From Bacillota bacterium (GTDB lineage: Bacteria > Bacillota > Clostridia > Lachnospirales > Lachnospiraceae): a stretch of DNA of 64,000 nt. Below, in pieces: positions 7,727-16,776 of the stretch (the first letter of the stretch is position 1; each line of letters starts with the position of its first letter). The stretch is taken from assembly GCA_023399055.1 (NCBI GenBank), contig JAEWQV010000016.1, positions 124,001-188,000 of the forward strand, given 5' to 3'. The translations under genes and the position numbers were made by a program. Below the pieces are notes generated by a model, which was not told the DNA's origin, did not search any database, and saw only the letters and a program-made list of their open reading frames with translations.

Positions 7727-9355
7727 TTAGAGAGACCGTGCTCCAGTTATTTTACCCTTTGCCAAATATTCCGTTGGCGTACACCCATAAAACTTCTTAA
7801 ATACCGCATTAAAATGTTTGGCACTGACAAAACCAGTTTTTTCAGCTATCTTATAAATTTTCTCATTTGGATTGCTTTTAAGTAACTTAAGTGCCTGATC
7901 CATCCGAATGCGGACTAAGAACTTGGTATAGGGTTCCCCGATATTCTTACTGAACAGGTCACTTAAATAACTGGGATTTACATTTAAGTAATCCGCTAGT
8001 TGTGCCAGGCTTATTTGCTCATGATAATGGGTACAGATGTACTCCTTTGCGTTCTCCACAATAGTTACTGTTTCAGGAATAAGGGTTACGATATCATCCT
8101 TGGCAAGCGCTCTTATGATTCTTAAAAAGAGTGCGTGGGTGGCTTCCTTATCCGGATTTTTGTCATTAATAAAGCAATCTATACTGCGAGTCAGTTCTTT
8201 GAAAGCAGCTAAAGTAAATTCGGGCTTTATATTACAAGTTCTTGCTAAAGACCGAATCAGATAAGTGCCAAATTTAAGGATAGCATTAATGTTAATACGC
8301 TCTTCAAACAGCGTAATATATAAGTATAGATCCGAACTGGTCTTACTGCTGTTCTTTGAAATGTAATCAGAATACAGAGACTCACATATTGTATTTATTT
8401 CCTGTAAGAAACGTCTTTGACTTAAGAAATAGTTTGGTGAAATAGGCGAAGCAACATTAATTAGCGTTAGCGTTAAAGCTTCCAGAGCAGATGTGTAGGA
8501 AGAGCTTAAACTCATCATATCTTGTACAATGTAACCGTAGGAGCATATTACTTTGATAGGTTTGTCTGCACATAAGGACTGTTTTATATGATTATAAATA
8601 GAATCTGCTGCGGATATAATCTCTTCTTCTGTTTTACCACTTAGAAGAACCATTGTATTTCCGTAAATATCATAAGTGGTGGTTAAGCCATGAGCAGCAC
8701 AATAGTTTTTACAGTACTCATTTAGCTCATATTTATAAGAGGTATTTTCACTAGGTGTCCTATCATAGAGAAGTAGATATAAATCATCCAGACTTAACAG
8801 TAAGACAGAGGCATGTGCTGATATAAAAGATAAGTCTCTGCTTTGGAGTATACTGTATAATAGCTGTATGGATGGATTGGCTTCCTTAAGGATAGCCGTT
8901 AGGAGAGCAGCTTTTACCTCTGCATCGGAATAATCATCATATACATTGGAGGTAAGTGAGTTGAGCTTTCTTGAGGAATCTGTTTCAAGAATGGTTTTCA
9001 TCTTGGTCAAGGTTTCAAGGATGTTTGAATCACTTAAAGGTTTTAGAAGATAATCGGAAACACCATATTTTAAGGCAGTTCTGGCATATTCAAATTCATT
9101 ATAACCGGAGATGATGATAACTTTTGTATTTAAATCTGCTTCATGAATGTATTTCGCAAGGCTTAAGCCGTCCATTTCCGGCATCTTTATATCTGTTATT
9201 ACTAGATCAAAGGATTGAAGCTTTAATAATTCCAGAGCTTCCAAACCGTCACTGGCGATACCTGTTACCGTAAAGTCCGGACATATATCAGATAAATTAC
9301 TACCCAGGTACTGTCTCATTAATTGCTCGTCATCAACAATGAGTGTAGTATACAT
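7727..9355 (-). CDS. YesN-type response regulator with AraC HTH
   Basis: The protein has 542 residues. The receiver domain opens TLIVDDEQLMR, with phosphoacceptor Asp55 in VITDIKMPEMDG and the switch Lys in YLLKPLSD. A long variable middle region and a C-terminal AraC double HTH (YICTHYHEQISLAQLADYL...GFVSAKHFNAVFKKFYG, about 435-535) follow. Such regulators activate sugar-uptake operons when phosphorylated by a YesM-type kinase. The cognate kinase gene is directly upstream on the same strand (154-base gap). The divergent importer and GH66/GH13 genes are the obvious targets. GGAAGGGG precedes the ATG. Confidence 0.92.
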   Translation of the reverse strand: MYTTLIVDDEQLMRQYLGSNLSDICPDFTVTGIASDGLEALELLKLQSFDLVITDIKMPEMDGLSLAKYIHEADLNTKVIIISGYNEFEYARTALKYGVSDYLLKPLSDSNILETLTKMKTILETDSSRKLNSLTSNVYDDYSDAEVKAALLTAILKEANPSIQLLYSILQSRDLSFISAHASVLLLSLDDLYLLLYDRTPSENTSYKYELNEYCKNYCAAHGLTTTYDIYGNTMVLLSGKTEEEIISAADSIYNHIKQSLCADKPIKVICSYGYIVQDMMSLSSSYTSALEALTLTLINVASPISPNYFLSQRRFLQEINTICESLYSDYISKNSSKTSSDLYLYITLFEERININAILKFGTYLIRSLARTCNIKPEFTLAAFKELTRSIDCFINDKNPDKEATHALFLRIIRALAKDDIVTLIPETVTIVENAKEYICTHYHEQISLAQLADYLNVNPSYLSDLFSKNIGEPYTKFLVRIRMDQALKLLKSNPNEKIYKIAEKTGFVSAKHFNAVFKKFYGCTPTEYLAKGKITGARSL

Positions 9356-9509
9356 AATTCCATCCCCTTCCTATCGCTTTTACTAGATATATTGAATTGA
9401 TAATATTGTTTTAATTTTAGTAATCTTATTAGTAAGAGCCTTTTTCTGTAGTTGTTCTATATTAATTGATAGGTCAAAGGCAACATTAGTACCACAGCTT
9501 TCAAAGAAT

Positions 9510-11333
9510 TTATACCTTCTTAATCGGCAAACTTAAAACAACATGAGTTCCGTCTGTCACAGAGGATTCTATTTTTATTCCATATTGATTTCCATATCTT
9601 AATTTAATTCGCTTATTAACATTCATTAATCCAATACTTTCTGTAATTGAATTACTCTCTAAGTCATTCTCTTCTGTAGTGATGTCCTTTGAAAGATCTT
9701 CATTTAGCTTATTCAAAGTCGTTTCCTCTATACCAATTCCATTATCCTGGACATGCAGCTGAAGGTAATTATTATCAGCAGTACTATAAATATGAATCAC
9801 AGATTGCCCCCGTTTTACCTCACAGCCGTGAATGATGGCATTTTCAACAATTGGCTGTAGGGTTAAAGCAGGAATGAGATAGTCTGCATAATCCGAGGAT
9901 ATATCAATATGGTAGGATAAGTTCTCACCGTATCTGGCTTTTAAAATTCCCAGATAGGAATTAACAATATTGATTTCTGTGGACATGGAGATGTTTTTAT
10001 CCGCATTCATAATCCCTCGCAGGAATAAGGACAGCTGTTCGATGCTTTGAATTGCTCCGTCTGTGTTTTTGCATTTTATTAATAAGCTGATGGTATTCAG
10101 TGTATTGTAAAGAAAATGCGGTTTTATCTGACCACAAAGGATATTATACTGTGCTTCTTTTTGCAGATATCTGGACTCATAGACCTCTTTTACTAATTGT
10201 GTGTTCTTCTCAAGAATTACATTAAGCCGTAGTATCATCTTATTAAAGGATTTGGCAAGATACCCAATCTCATCATTATTCTTAACGGCAACCTGAACCG
10301 ATAGGTCGCCTTTCTGAACTACTTTCATTAAACTGATAATATTAAATAAGGGTTTAAAAAAGTTTTGAATAAAGATAAATAGTATAATTAAGGCGAAGAG
10401 CATTCCAATTACCGCCAGTAAAATGGTGATATTGCGAATTGCTCTTGCATTTTTATTAAGTTCGTTATAGGAGTTGATAGCAATTACATTTAAATCAGAG
10501 GATTTTAAGGAAGCGACATTAATGATATATTTGTCAGAAGCAATGGTTTGCCGATAGTCGCCATCCTGATCAAAGGAGGAGGTGTTGAGGGCTTCAATGA
10601 TGTCCTTATTATCTAGTTGATTGTTCTGATATACGATATTCTTTTCATTATCTATAATAAAAATAGAGCCTTTTTCTTTTAATTGAACCTGATCACAAAT
10701 GGATTTAATACCGGTATAATTAGCATCAACCTTTATCACTGCTAAGACCTTTGAATTATCTTCTTTACTTCTGATACGCTGCGCAATGGAAAAGATCTTA
10801 ATGGGTCTCTCTCCGAATACTTTCTCCGAGTGGATGGGAACGAAAACAGGAGTCGAGGACTGCATTGCCTGTTGATACCAGTCAGTCTCCTGATAAGTGT
10901 TGTAGTCCTTCATATCAAAGGGAGTTCTTGTATAGGAATAAAGATGAAGGTCGGTTAGAATATAAACTCTCAAAATCTCACTTCGAGGCAGTGTCATAAC
11001 AGAGGCGAGAAAGTTCTCAATAATTCGCTTCTTGTTCAGATTGTCAGCCTCGGTGGTATATTCCTGCTCGAGCTGCTGCATAATCTCATCATCATAATAG
11101 GGAGACAGGTTCAATCGGAATAATTCATCCAGATACGTATCAATATTAATGCTGATCTGCTCAATGATTTGCTGCGTCTGACTGATGGTCTGCTTTGTAA
11201 AGTTTCTGGAATACAAGGCATAGTTAAGTATTGAAATAAATACCACAATGGCAATAATAAGAGTAGATATGATGATTAGGAGCTTTTTTTTGAAGTTCCA
11301 ATCTCTATAGGAAAGCTTGTTTTTTTTCTCCAT
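9510..11333 (-). CDS. YesM-type sensor histidine kinase
   Basis: Membrane kinase, 607 residues from the chosen start. One membrane helix lies near residues 17-40, then an extracellular cache-like sensor region of about 240 residues, a second helix near 300-325, HAMP (FFKPLFNIISLMKVV...), the His_kinase box QIKPHFLYNTLNTI and an HATPase_c domain (ALTLQPIVENAIIHG, VQDNGIGI). ATG 11333 is chosen because GGAG lies six bases upstream and puts the first helix at the usual distance; longer starts at 11381 and 11411 lack good ribosome sites. It probably senses an extracellular glucan oligosaccharide directly or through the neighbouring binding protein. Confidence 0.9.
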   Translation of the reverse strand: MEKKNKLSYRDWNFKKKLLIIISTLIIAIVVFISILNYALYSRNFTKQTISQTQQIIEQISINIDTYLDELFRLNLSPYYDDEIMQQLEQEYTTEADNLNKKRIIENFLASVMTLPRSEILRVYILTDLHLYSYTRTPFDMKDYNTYQETDWYQQAMQSSTPVFVPIHSEKVFGERPIKIFSIAQRIRSKEDNSKVLAVIKVDANYTGIKSICDQVQLKEKGSIFIIDNEKNIVYQNNQLDNKDIIEALNTSSFDQDGDYRQTIASDKYIINVASLKSSDLNVIAINSYNELNKNARAIRNITILLAVIGMLFALIILFIFIQNFFKPLFNIISLMKVVQKGDLSVQVAVKNNDEIGYLAKSFNKMILRLNVILEKNTQLVKEVYESRYLQKEAQYNILCGQIKPHFLYNTLNTISLLIKCKNTDGAIQSIEQLSLFLRGIMNADKNISMSTEINIVNSYLGILKARYGENLSYHIDISSDYADYLIPALTLQPIVENAIIHGCEVKRGQSVIHIYSTADNNYLQLHVQDNGIGIEETTLNKLNEDLSKDITTEENDLESNSITESIGLMNVNKRIKLRYGNQYGIKIESSVTDGTHVVLSLPIKKV

Positions 11334-11523
11334 TTGTATCTCCAGTCTATTTAAAAAAGCACGGCTAAGTTGGTACCTTTTCATTATACTTACTATAAAT
11401 TCGTAGTTCAATAACAGAATATCATATCCAATAAACCCGCACTTAAACCAAAAGAATGTGGTATTTAAGCGGTGAAGATTTGGTGTTAAGGTTAATATAT
11501 CAAAAAGAGGAGGTAACTATGAT

Positions 11524-12864
11524 ATGAAAATCAAACGTTATTTATCAATTCTATTGTGCTGTATGTTAATTGTCGGAATGATTTCCGGTTGCAGCACTTC
11601 AGGCAATAAAAATGGGGATAGCTCAAAGGGTTCTGATCAAACAGGTGATAATGGCGGTGATAAGAAAGAAGAGCATGTTACTCTTAAATTATTTACCGGT
11701 AAAATCGAAACCATTGACTTAATGAATGAGATTATTAATGATTTCAATGAGTCACAAGATAGAATTACCGTAGAGCAGGAGTATCAAAAGGATGCCAGCA
11801 ACATTATCAAAATTAAGTTTGCTGCGGAACAAGCACCTGATATTATGACAACCTATGAGCAAGGCTTTGTGGATGAAGGCAAATATTTGGATTTATCCGA
11901 ACAGTCCCAATGGTGGGATCGACTTACCCCTGCGATGAAGGAAGCTTGCACAGATGTTAAGACAGGAAAGCAGTACAGAGTATGTACCAATATGACAATG
12001 GCTGGATTCTTCTACAACAAAGAAATATATAATGATTTGGGATTAAGCGTTCCAACTACCTGGGATGAATTTGTTCAAAACCTTGAGGCGATTAAAGCTG
12101 CAAAACCGGACGTTACACCTTGGTTTATTTTTGGTAATGAGGCATGGCATCTGGGACATCTAATTGAGTTTATTCCTCATGGATATATCAAACAAAACTT
12201 AGGTGCAGTAGAAGCGAAAAAGGCTATGTTGGATAACGATAAGGCAAGGCTTAACTTTGGCGCTGCGGATGGCCCTATGGCAGTATTTGCAGAGAAATTA
12301 CTTGAGTTACAGGAAAAAGGCCTAATTAATGAAGATGTATTGACTGCTACCAGTGACAACTGTGTTCAGGACTTCGTAAATGGAAAAGCAGCAATGTTAA
12401 GCAACGGTATGTGGATCTTATCCAGCTTGTTAGAAGCAAATCCTGATATGCAGGATAAGATTGGATTTGCACCATATCCGGCATATATGCCTGATTCAAA
12501 AGCAGTGGTTTTAAGTGCCGAGGACTCTGGATATTCTATATCAGCTACTTCAGAGCATAAGGAAGAAGCAATCGAGTTCTTAAACTTCTTGTTTAACGCT
12601 GAAAATCAAAAGAAATACAGTGAGACTTCAAAAGCACCAAGTGCCTTTGCCGATGTAACAGCTGAATGGGCACCTGCTAATATTGTAACTGAAGTAAGTG
12701 ATGCAGTTCAAAATGCTGCAAATATTGGATTTACCAATGAAAAACCAGCTGGCTTTTCCGGTGATGATGCAGGACGCATGGTGCAAGAGTTGTTAGCAGG
12801 AAATTATACCCCTGAATCCTTTGCACAAGCATATGAAAAAGCTTGGGATGAGGGTATGGAATAA
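11524..12864 (+). CDS. Sugar ABC transporter substrate-binding lipoprotein (isomaltosaccharide locus)
   Basis: This 446-residue extracellular solute-binding protein (family 1) has a lipoprotein signal, with MISGC as lipobox at residues 19-23 and a Ser/Gly/Asp-rich linker. The mature part shows family landmarks: LKLFTG...INDFNESQDRITVE, PDIMTTYEQG, FFYNKEIYNDLGLSVPTTWDEF and NGKAAMLSNGMW. It delivers oligosaccharide to the two permeases downstream. A strong GAGGAGG sits about ten bases before the ATG; the earlier ATG at 11519 opens only a two-codon frame. It starts the operon divergent from the YesMN genes. The substrate is inferred from the downstream alpha-1,6-glucan enzymes. Confidence 0.92.
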   Translation: MKIKRYLSILLCCMLIVGMISGCSTSGNKNGDSSKGSDQTGDNGGDKKEEHVTLKLFTGKIETIDLMNEIINDFNESQDRITVEQEYQKDASNIIKIKFAAEQAPDIMTTYEQGFVDEGKYLDLSEQSQWWDRLTPAMKEACTDVKTGKQYRVCTNMTMAGFFYNKEIYNDLGLSVPTTWDEFVQNLEAIKAAKPDVTPWFIFGNEAWHLGHLIEFIPHGYIKQNLGAVEAKKAMLDNDKARLNFGAADGPMAVFAEKLLELQEKGLINEDVLTATSDNCVQDFVNGKAAMLSNGMWILSSLLEANPDMQDKIGFAPYPAYMPDSKAVVLSAEDSGYSISATSEHKEEAIEFLNFLFNAENQKKYSETSKAPSAFADVTAEWAPANIVTEVSDAVQNAANIGFTNEKPAGFSGDDAGRMVQELLAGNYTPESFAQAYEKAWDEGME

Positions 12865-12878
12865 TCATTATAAACTTA

Positions 12879-13078
12879 AATTTGATTAAAGAGTCAAAAG
12901 TCTGATTATGCTGTGAAGATGAATATGTATGCACATATATTCATCCGGACTTGCCTTACCATCCAGTGATTGCCTAAAAGAAGGCAATCCCAAGATGTCG
13001 GTCTGCGCCATCTGAATGTATATACACACATATTCATCATTAAAGTATACTTATGACTTTTGACACTTTAATCAAATT
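12879..13078. repeat. 200-bp nested palindromic element (MITE-like) between binding-protein and permease genes
   Basis: Terminal inverted repeats of 24 bases (12879-12902 and 13055-13078) match except for one base; they read AATTTGATTAAAG-A/T-GTCAAAAGTC. Inside, both arms carry GATGAATATGT palindromes, and the centre has a perfect 7-bp hairpin, GATTGCC...GGCAATC (12968-12989). No ORF is present. The whole could fold as one long hairpin RNA. It fits a miniature inverted-repeat transposable element, or an attenuator within the importer operon. It accounts for most of the 350-base gap between the two genes. Confidence 0.6.
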
Positions 13079-13144
13079 CAGTAGTTAATATATATTTACT
13101 TGGGTGATTCTATATATCGAGTGAATGAGAAAGTATTTTAAAGA

Positions 13145-13187
13145 GGGCTGTTGCAAAAGTAACTTAGGTGTCTTTTGGCAATGGCCC
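13145..13187 (+). terminator. Attenuator-like hairpin before the permease gene
   Basis: GGGCTGTTGCAAAAG pairs imperfectly with CTTTTGGCAATGGCCC, followed by a short CTTTAA tail. Similar GGCTGTTGC hairpins occur at 21844 and 42948. Placed after the binding-protein gene, it would let that gene be expressed more than the permeases. Confidence 0.55.
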
Positions 13188-13214
13188 CTTTAACAGAAAG
13201 GCAAGGTTGTTATT

Positions 13215-14084
13215 ATGAGAGAAAAGAAAATTGGGTTGCATACCTTTATGGCAATTCCTGCATTTATACTTTTTTCTATCTTTTTTCTATATCCCTTATT
13301 CAAGGGAATAGGCATGAGTCTGACAGATTGGGATGGAATTAGCAAAGCAAAATTCATTGGGCTTGATAACTTTACACGCTTCTTTCAAGATGCCAGAGCA
13401 ATCAATAATATTAAAACGACATTGTTATTTGCAATAGGCAGTGCACCGCTCTTAAACATTATTGGTCTTCTCTATGCACTGCTCATGGATAGTAAATTCA
13501 AAGGCAAAGGTATCGCGCGTATGATTATCTATCTGCCTGCGGTTATCAGTCCTTTGATCATGGGATACATTTGGTATCTATTGCTGCAGCCGGGGAGAGG
13601 ATTTATCTTTCATGTACTTGATAATGCGGGAAAAGGAGCCTGGTTTGGCAACTGGCTTGGAAGCTATACCACATCAATGGTCGTTCTGATCCTTGTTAAT
13701 GTATGGCAGTATGCCGGTATGACAATGGTGATTTATCTGGCAGGCCTTCAGGCAATTCCCGGTGAGCTGTATGAAGCCAGTAAAATCGATGGGGCTTCGG
13801 CAGTTAAAGGGTTTCGTTATATTACGTTGCCATTATTAATTCCGTCTATTCGAATTAATGTGGTTACCAATATTATTGGTTCTCTTTCTGTGTTTGATAT
13901 TGTTATGTCTTTAACCGGAGGAGGTCCGGGTTATTCTACCGAGACTTTAAGTATCTATATCATGAGAATGTGTTATGGCAGTAAGACCGGGTATTCCACC
14001 GCTGTTGCAATTATTATGTTCTTTATTATTCTGGTACCCGTACTGATTTCTATGAGACTGACCAGAAACAAAAATATGGATTAG
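13215..14084 (+). CDS. Sugar ABC transporter permease (MalF/UgpA type)
   Basis: The protein has 289 residues, six predicted membrane helices, and the CUT1 EAA loop EASKIDGASAVKGFRYITLP (about residues 187-206) that contacts the ATPase. The N-terminus KIGLHTFMAIPAFILFSIFF and the GGGPGYSTETLSIYIM segment are typical of the MalF/UgpA subunit. It pairs with the MalG-type permease 15 bases downstream. As usual for CUT1 systems in Firmicutes, no ATPase gene lies in the operon, so a shared MsmX-like ATPase encoded elsewhere is expected. Confidence 0.93.
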   Translation: MREKKIGLHTFMAIPAFILFSIFFLYPLFKGIGMSLTDWDGISKAKFIGLDNFTRFFQDARAINNIKTTLLFAIGSAPLLNIIGLLYALLMDSKFKGKGIARMIIYLPAVISPLIMGYIWYLLLQPGRGFIFHVLDNAGKGAWFGNWLGSYTTSMVVLILVNVWQYAGMTMVIYLAGLQAIPGELYEASKIDGASAVKGFRYITLPLLIPSIRINVVTNIIGSLSVFDIVMSLTGGGPGYSTETLSIYIMRMCYGSKTGYSTAVAIIMFFIILVPVLISMRLTRNKNMD

Positions 14085-14099
14085 AAAGGAGGATAACCA

Positions 14100-14924
14100 T
14101 TGAAAAGAATATTTAGTTCCTTGAGATATTTGAGCATTGCATTCATTTGTATCTTGTGTCTGATACCGTTTTTTGTACTTTTAATTTTATCGCTTAATAC
14201 CCCTAAGAGAGTATTTTATGAAGGAAATATTTTTATTCCGGACTTCTATTTTAATAATTACATAGAAGGCTGGTTTAAATCCAATATAGGAACCGCGATG
14301 ATAAATTCTGCAATCATAACCGTACTGTCCATATCCATCATCATTATATTTGGTGCTATGGCAGCTTATACGATCGCCAGATTTCATTATAAATTTAATA
14401 AGATAATCTTTGGAATCTTAATCAGTTGCATGATGATTCCCGGAATTATTAATACCGTACCGCTTTATTCTCTCATGATTGACCTGCATGCAATTAATAC
14501 CCTATGGGGAATGGCACTGGTATGTGCGACTATCGCATTACCACAGTCGGTATTCGTGTTCCAGGGATTTATAAAATCCTTACCGAGAGAGATTGAGGAA
14601 TCAGCGATTATTGATGGCTGTACCTGGTTTTCTTCCTTTTGGAGAATTATTTTCCCTTTGTTAAAGCCTTCCATATCAGCAATTGTAATTTTAAATGGGT
14701 TTGGTATCTGGAATAACTATTCCCAGGCAGTGTTCTTTTTGCAGGACAGTAGTAAGCATAATGTACCCCAGGCATTATCGGTATACTTTCAACAGTTTGC
14801 CGGTGCTAAGTGGAATTTGATGGCGGCAACAGCGGTTATCGCAATTGTACCGGTGGTGGTGGCATTCCTGTTGTTCCAGAAAAACTTAATGAAGGGATTA
14901 ACCGAGGGCGCTTTGAAAGGCTAA
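14100..14924 (+). CDS. Sugar ABC transporter permease (MalG/UgpE type)
   Basis: The protein has 274 residues, six predicted helices, and the EAA loop EESAIIDGCTWFSSFWRIIFP. The C-terminus LMKGLTEGALKG is the usual MalG-subunit ending. It starts with TTG, supported by a GGAGG site nine bases upstream. It forms the import channel with the preceding MalF-type permease. No unusual features. Confidence 0.92.
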   Translation: MKRIFSSLRYLSIAFICILCLIPFFVLLILSLNTPKRVFYEGNIFIPDFYFNNYIEGWFKSNIGTAMINSAIITVLSISIIIIFGAMAAYTIARFHYKFNKIIFGILISCMMIPGIINTVPLYSLMIDLHAINTLWGMALVCATIALPQSVFVFQGFIKSLPREIEESAIIDGCTWFSSFWRIIFPLLKPSISAIVILNGFGIWNNYSQAVFFLQDSSKHNVPQALSVYFQQFAGAKWNLMAATAVIAIVPVVVAFLLFQKNLMKGLTEGALKG

Positions 14925-14925
14925 T

Positions 14926-15036
14926 AATACGGATTAGAGTAAAAAAATTGGACTATTGTTTGCCAGTTTGAACATAGTTAATGTGCAAATCGACAGTGCC
15001 AAGTGGTGGTAGGCTTTTGACACTCTATCCCGTATT
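14926..15036. repeat. Inverted repeat between permease and GH66 genes
   Basis: AATACGGATTAGAGT (14926-14940) pairs with ACTCTATCCCGTATT (15022-15036), with one shifted G. The right arm also shares TTTTGACACT with the MITE-like element at 12879-13078. The loop of about 80 bases has no ORF. It may be a degraded related element or a transcript-processing stem. Confidence 0.45.
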
Positions 15037-15087
15037 GAGAGTACGAAAAGGTAAATACGAAGAGGTAAATAAGAAGAGGAGGATAAT

Positions 15088-16749
15088 ATGAGAATAGATA
15101 TTTATCCAGAGAGGGCGCAGTATTTAAGTAACAAGCCTATTAAGATAATTGTTGAACTTGATCTACCCACAGTGGATGCTTGTCGTGGTGTTTTAAGAAT
15201 AACACATCTTCAAGCTACAATACAGGAGCAGGTTTATGATTTGGAGAATGGCAGCAGTATCCTGGAAATCAAGGGAATGGATACTGACTTTGGTGGGTAT
15301 GGAGTTGAACTTGAAGTATTTTGTGGAGAAGAATTGTTGTGTATAGGTTACACAGCTTTTGATGTGGTATCCGATTGCAGTAAGGCAATCCGATATGGAT
15401 TTTTAAGTGACTTTAATGAGACTAAGGGAATTGATTGTAATGATATTAGTAATTTGAGAAAGTATCATATTAATTATGTTCAATATTATGACTGGTCTTA
15501 TCGTCATGACAATCTGGTTTCTAATGAAACTGTTTATACAGATATGATGGGACGAGAGGTTAGTCTGGAAGTAGTTAAGAAAAAGATTAGCACTTGTAGA
15601 AACTACGGGATGAAATCCATGGGATACGGGGCAATTTACGCTGCATCTAAAAAGTATTATGAAGAGAATAAGGAAAATGCGCTTTATACAAGTGCAGGAG
15701 ATCCACTGGTTTTTATTGATATATTCTATATCATGAATGTAGGCAGGGGATACAGCTGGAGAGATCATATCATAGGAGAATATGCAAAAGCAGTAAAAGA
15801 CGTTGGTTTCGACGGTATTCATATGGATACCTACGGTTTCCCGAAGACAGCTTACTCTTATAAGAAAGCAAGACTATTAAAGATGGAGGAAGAATATCCT
15901 TCTTTAATTGAAGACACTAAAAAACGACTGGGTGAATTGACAGAGGATAACCATCTGATATTTAACAATGTCGGTAACTGGCCGGTTAAGACAATTGCAA
16001 AGTCATCACAAGATGCAATCTATATTGAGGTATGGGAGCCCTATGTTACCTACAGTCATATCAAACAGGTGATTAAGGATGCCAGAAGAGAAGGGGAAGA
16101 TAGGAAGCCAGTGATACTGGCAGCTTATTTGAAACCCTTTCGAACCGAGCAGGAGGAAAGGGCAGCCTATGCGGCATATCTGTTAACAGCGGCAATTACG
16201 GTGAACGGAGCTTATCATTTATTACTGGGAGAAGAAAATGGAGTGCTGACCCAGGGGTATTATGTGGATCATTCCATCATAAGAGAAGAAACAGGTAATA
16301 AGCTGCGAACCTATTATGATTTTCTGGTACAATATATGGAGTTGTTCTATGATAAGGACCTAATTGATGTAAGTATGACACATATCGGCTGGGATAACAC
16401 CGAATACTTGTGCCTGCAGGATGCCTGGAGTGTGAATGCGAAACCAGGGAAGATATGGCTTACCGTAAGAGAAAAAGATAACAGAAAGCTAATCAGCCTA
16501 ATCAACCTTTGCGGAAATACTGATAGTGAATGGAACCTTGGAAAGAATAAGCCTAAGGAACAATCTGATATTCAGCTGCAAGTTCAAATTGATCAGGAGG
16601 TTAAGGGGATTTATTTTATTTCCCCGGATGAAAATCATGGTAAAGTTCAAGAATTGGTGTATACTAAAATAAAAACAGACCGAGGCTGGGCAGTTAAGTT
16701 TAGTGTACCTAAATTGGAGTTCTGGAGCAATGTCTGGATAGACTTTTAG
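15088..16749 (+). CDS. GH66 dextranase-family glycoside hydrolase, cytoplasmic
   Basis: GH66 holds endo-dextranases and cycloisomaltooligosaccharide glucanotransferases acting on alpha-1,6-glucan. In this 553-residue protein the family's RYGFLSDF and NYVQYYDWSYRHD motifs are near residues 102-140. The likely nucleophile is Asp247 in FDGIHMDTYG and the likely acid/base is Glu314 in YIEVWEP. It is shorter than secreted dextranases and has no signal peptide or surface anchor, so it should act on imported oligosaccharides, possibly opening cyclic or long isomaltosaccharides. GAGGAGG precedes the ATG. It lies between the importer and the GH13_31 gene. Confidence 0.85.
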   Translation: MRIDIYPERAQYLSNKPIKIIVELDLPTVDACRGVLRITHLQATIQEQVYDLENGSSILEIKGMDTDFGGYGVELEVFCGEELLCIGYTAFDVVSDCSKAIRYGFLSDFNETKGIDCNDISNLRKYHINYVQYYDWSYRHDNLVSNETVYTDMMGREVSLEVVKKKISTCRNYGMKSMGYGAIYAASKKYYEENKENALYTSAGDPLVFIDIFYIMNVGRGYSWRDHIIGEYAKAVKDVGFDGIHMDTYGFPKTAYSYKKARLLKMEEEYPSLIEDTKKRLGELTEDNHLIFNNVGNWPVKTIAKSSQDAIYIEVWEPYVTYSHIKQVIKDARREGEDRKPVILAAYLKPFRTEQEERAAYAAYLLTAAITVNGAYHLLLGEENGVLTQGYYVDHSIIREETGNKLRTYYDFLVQYMELFYDKDLIDVSMTHIGWDNTEYLCLQDAWSVNAKPGKIWLTVREKDNRKLISLINLCGNTDSEWNLGKNKPKEQSDIQLQVQIDQEVKGIYFISPDENHGKVQELVYTKIKTDRGWAVKFSVPKLEFWSNVWIDF

Positions 16750-16776
16750 ATTGATTATTACGATAGGAGCAGAGCA

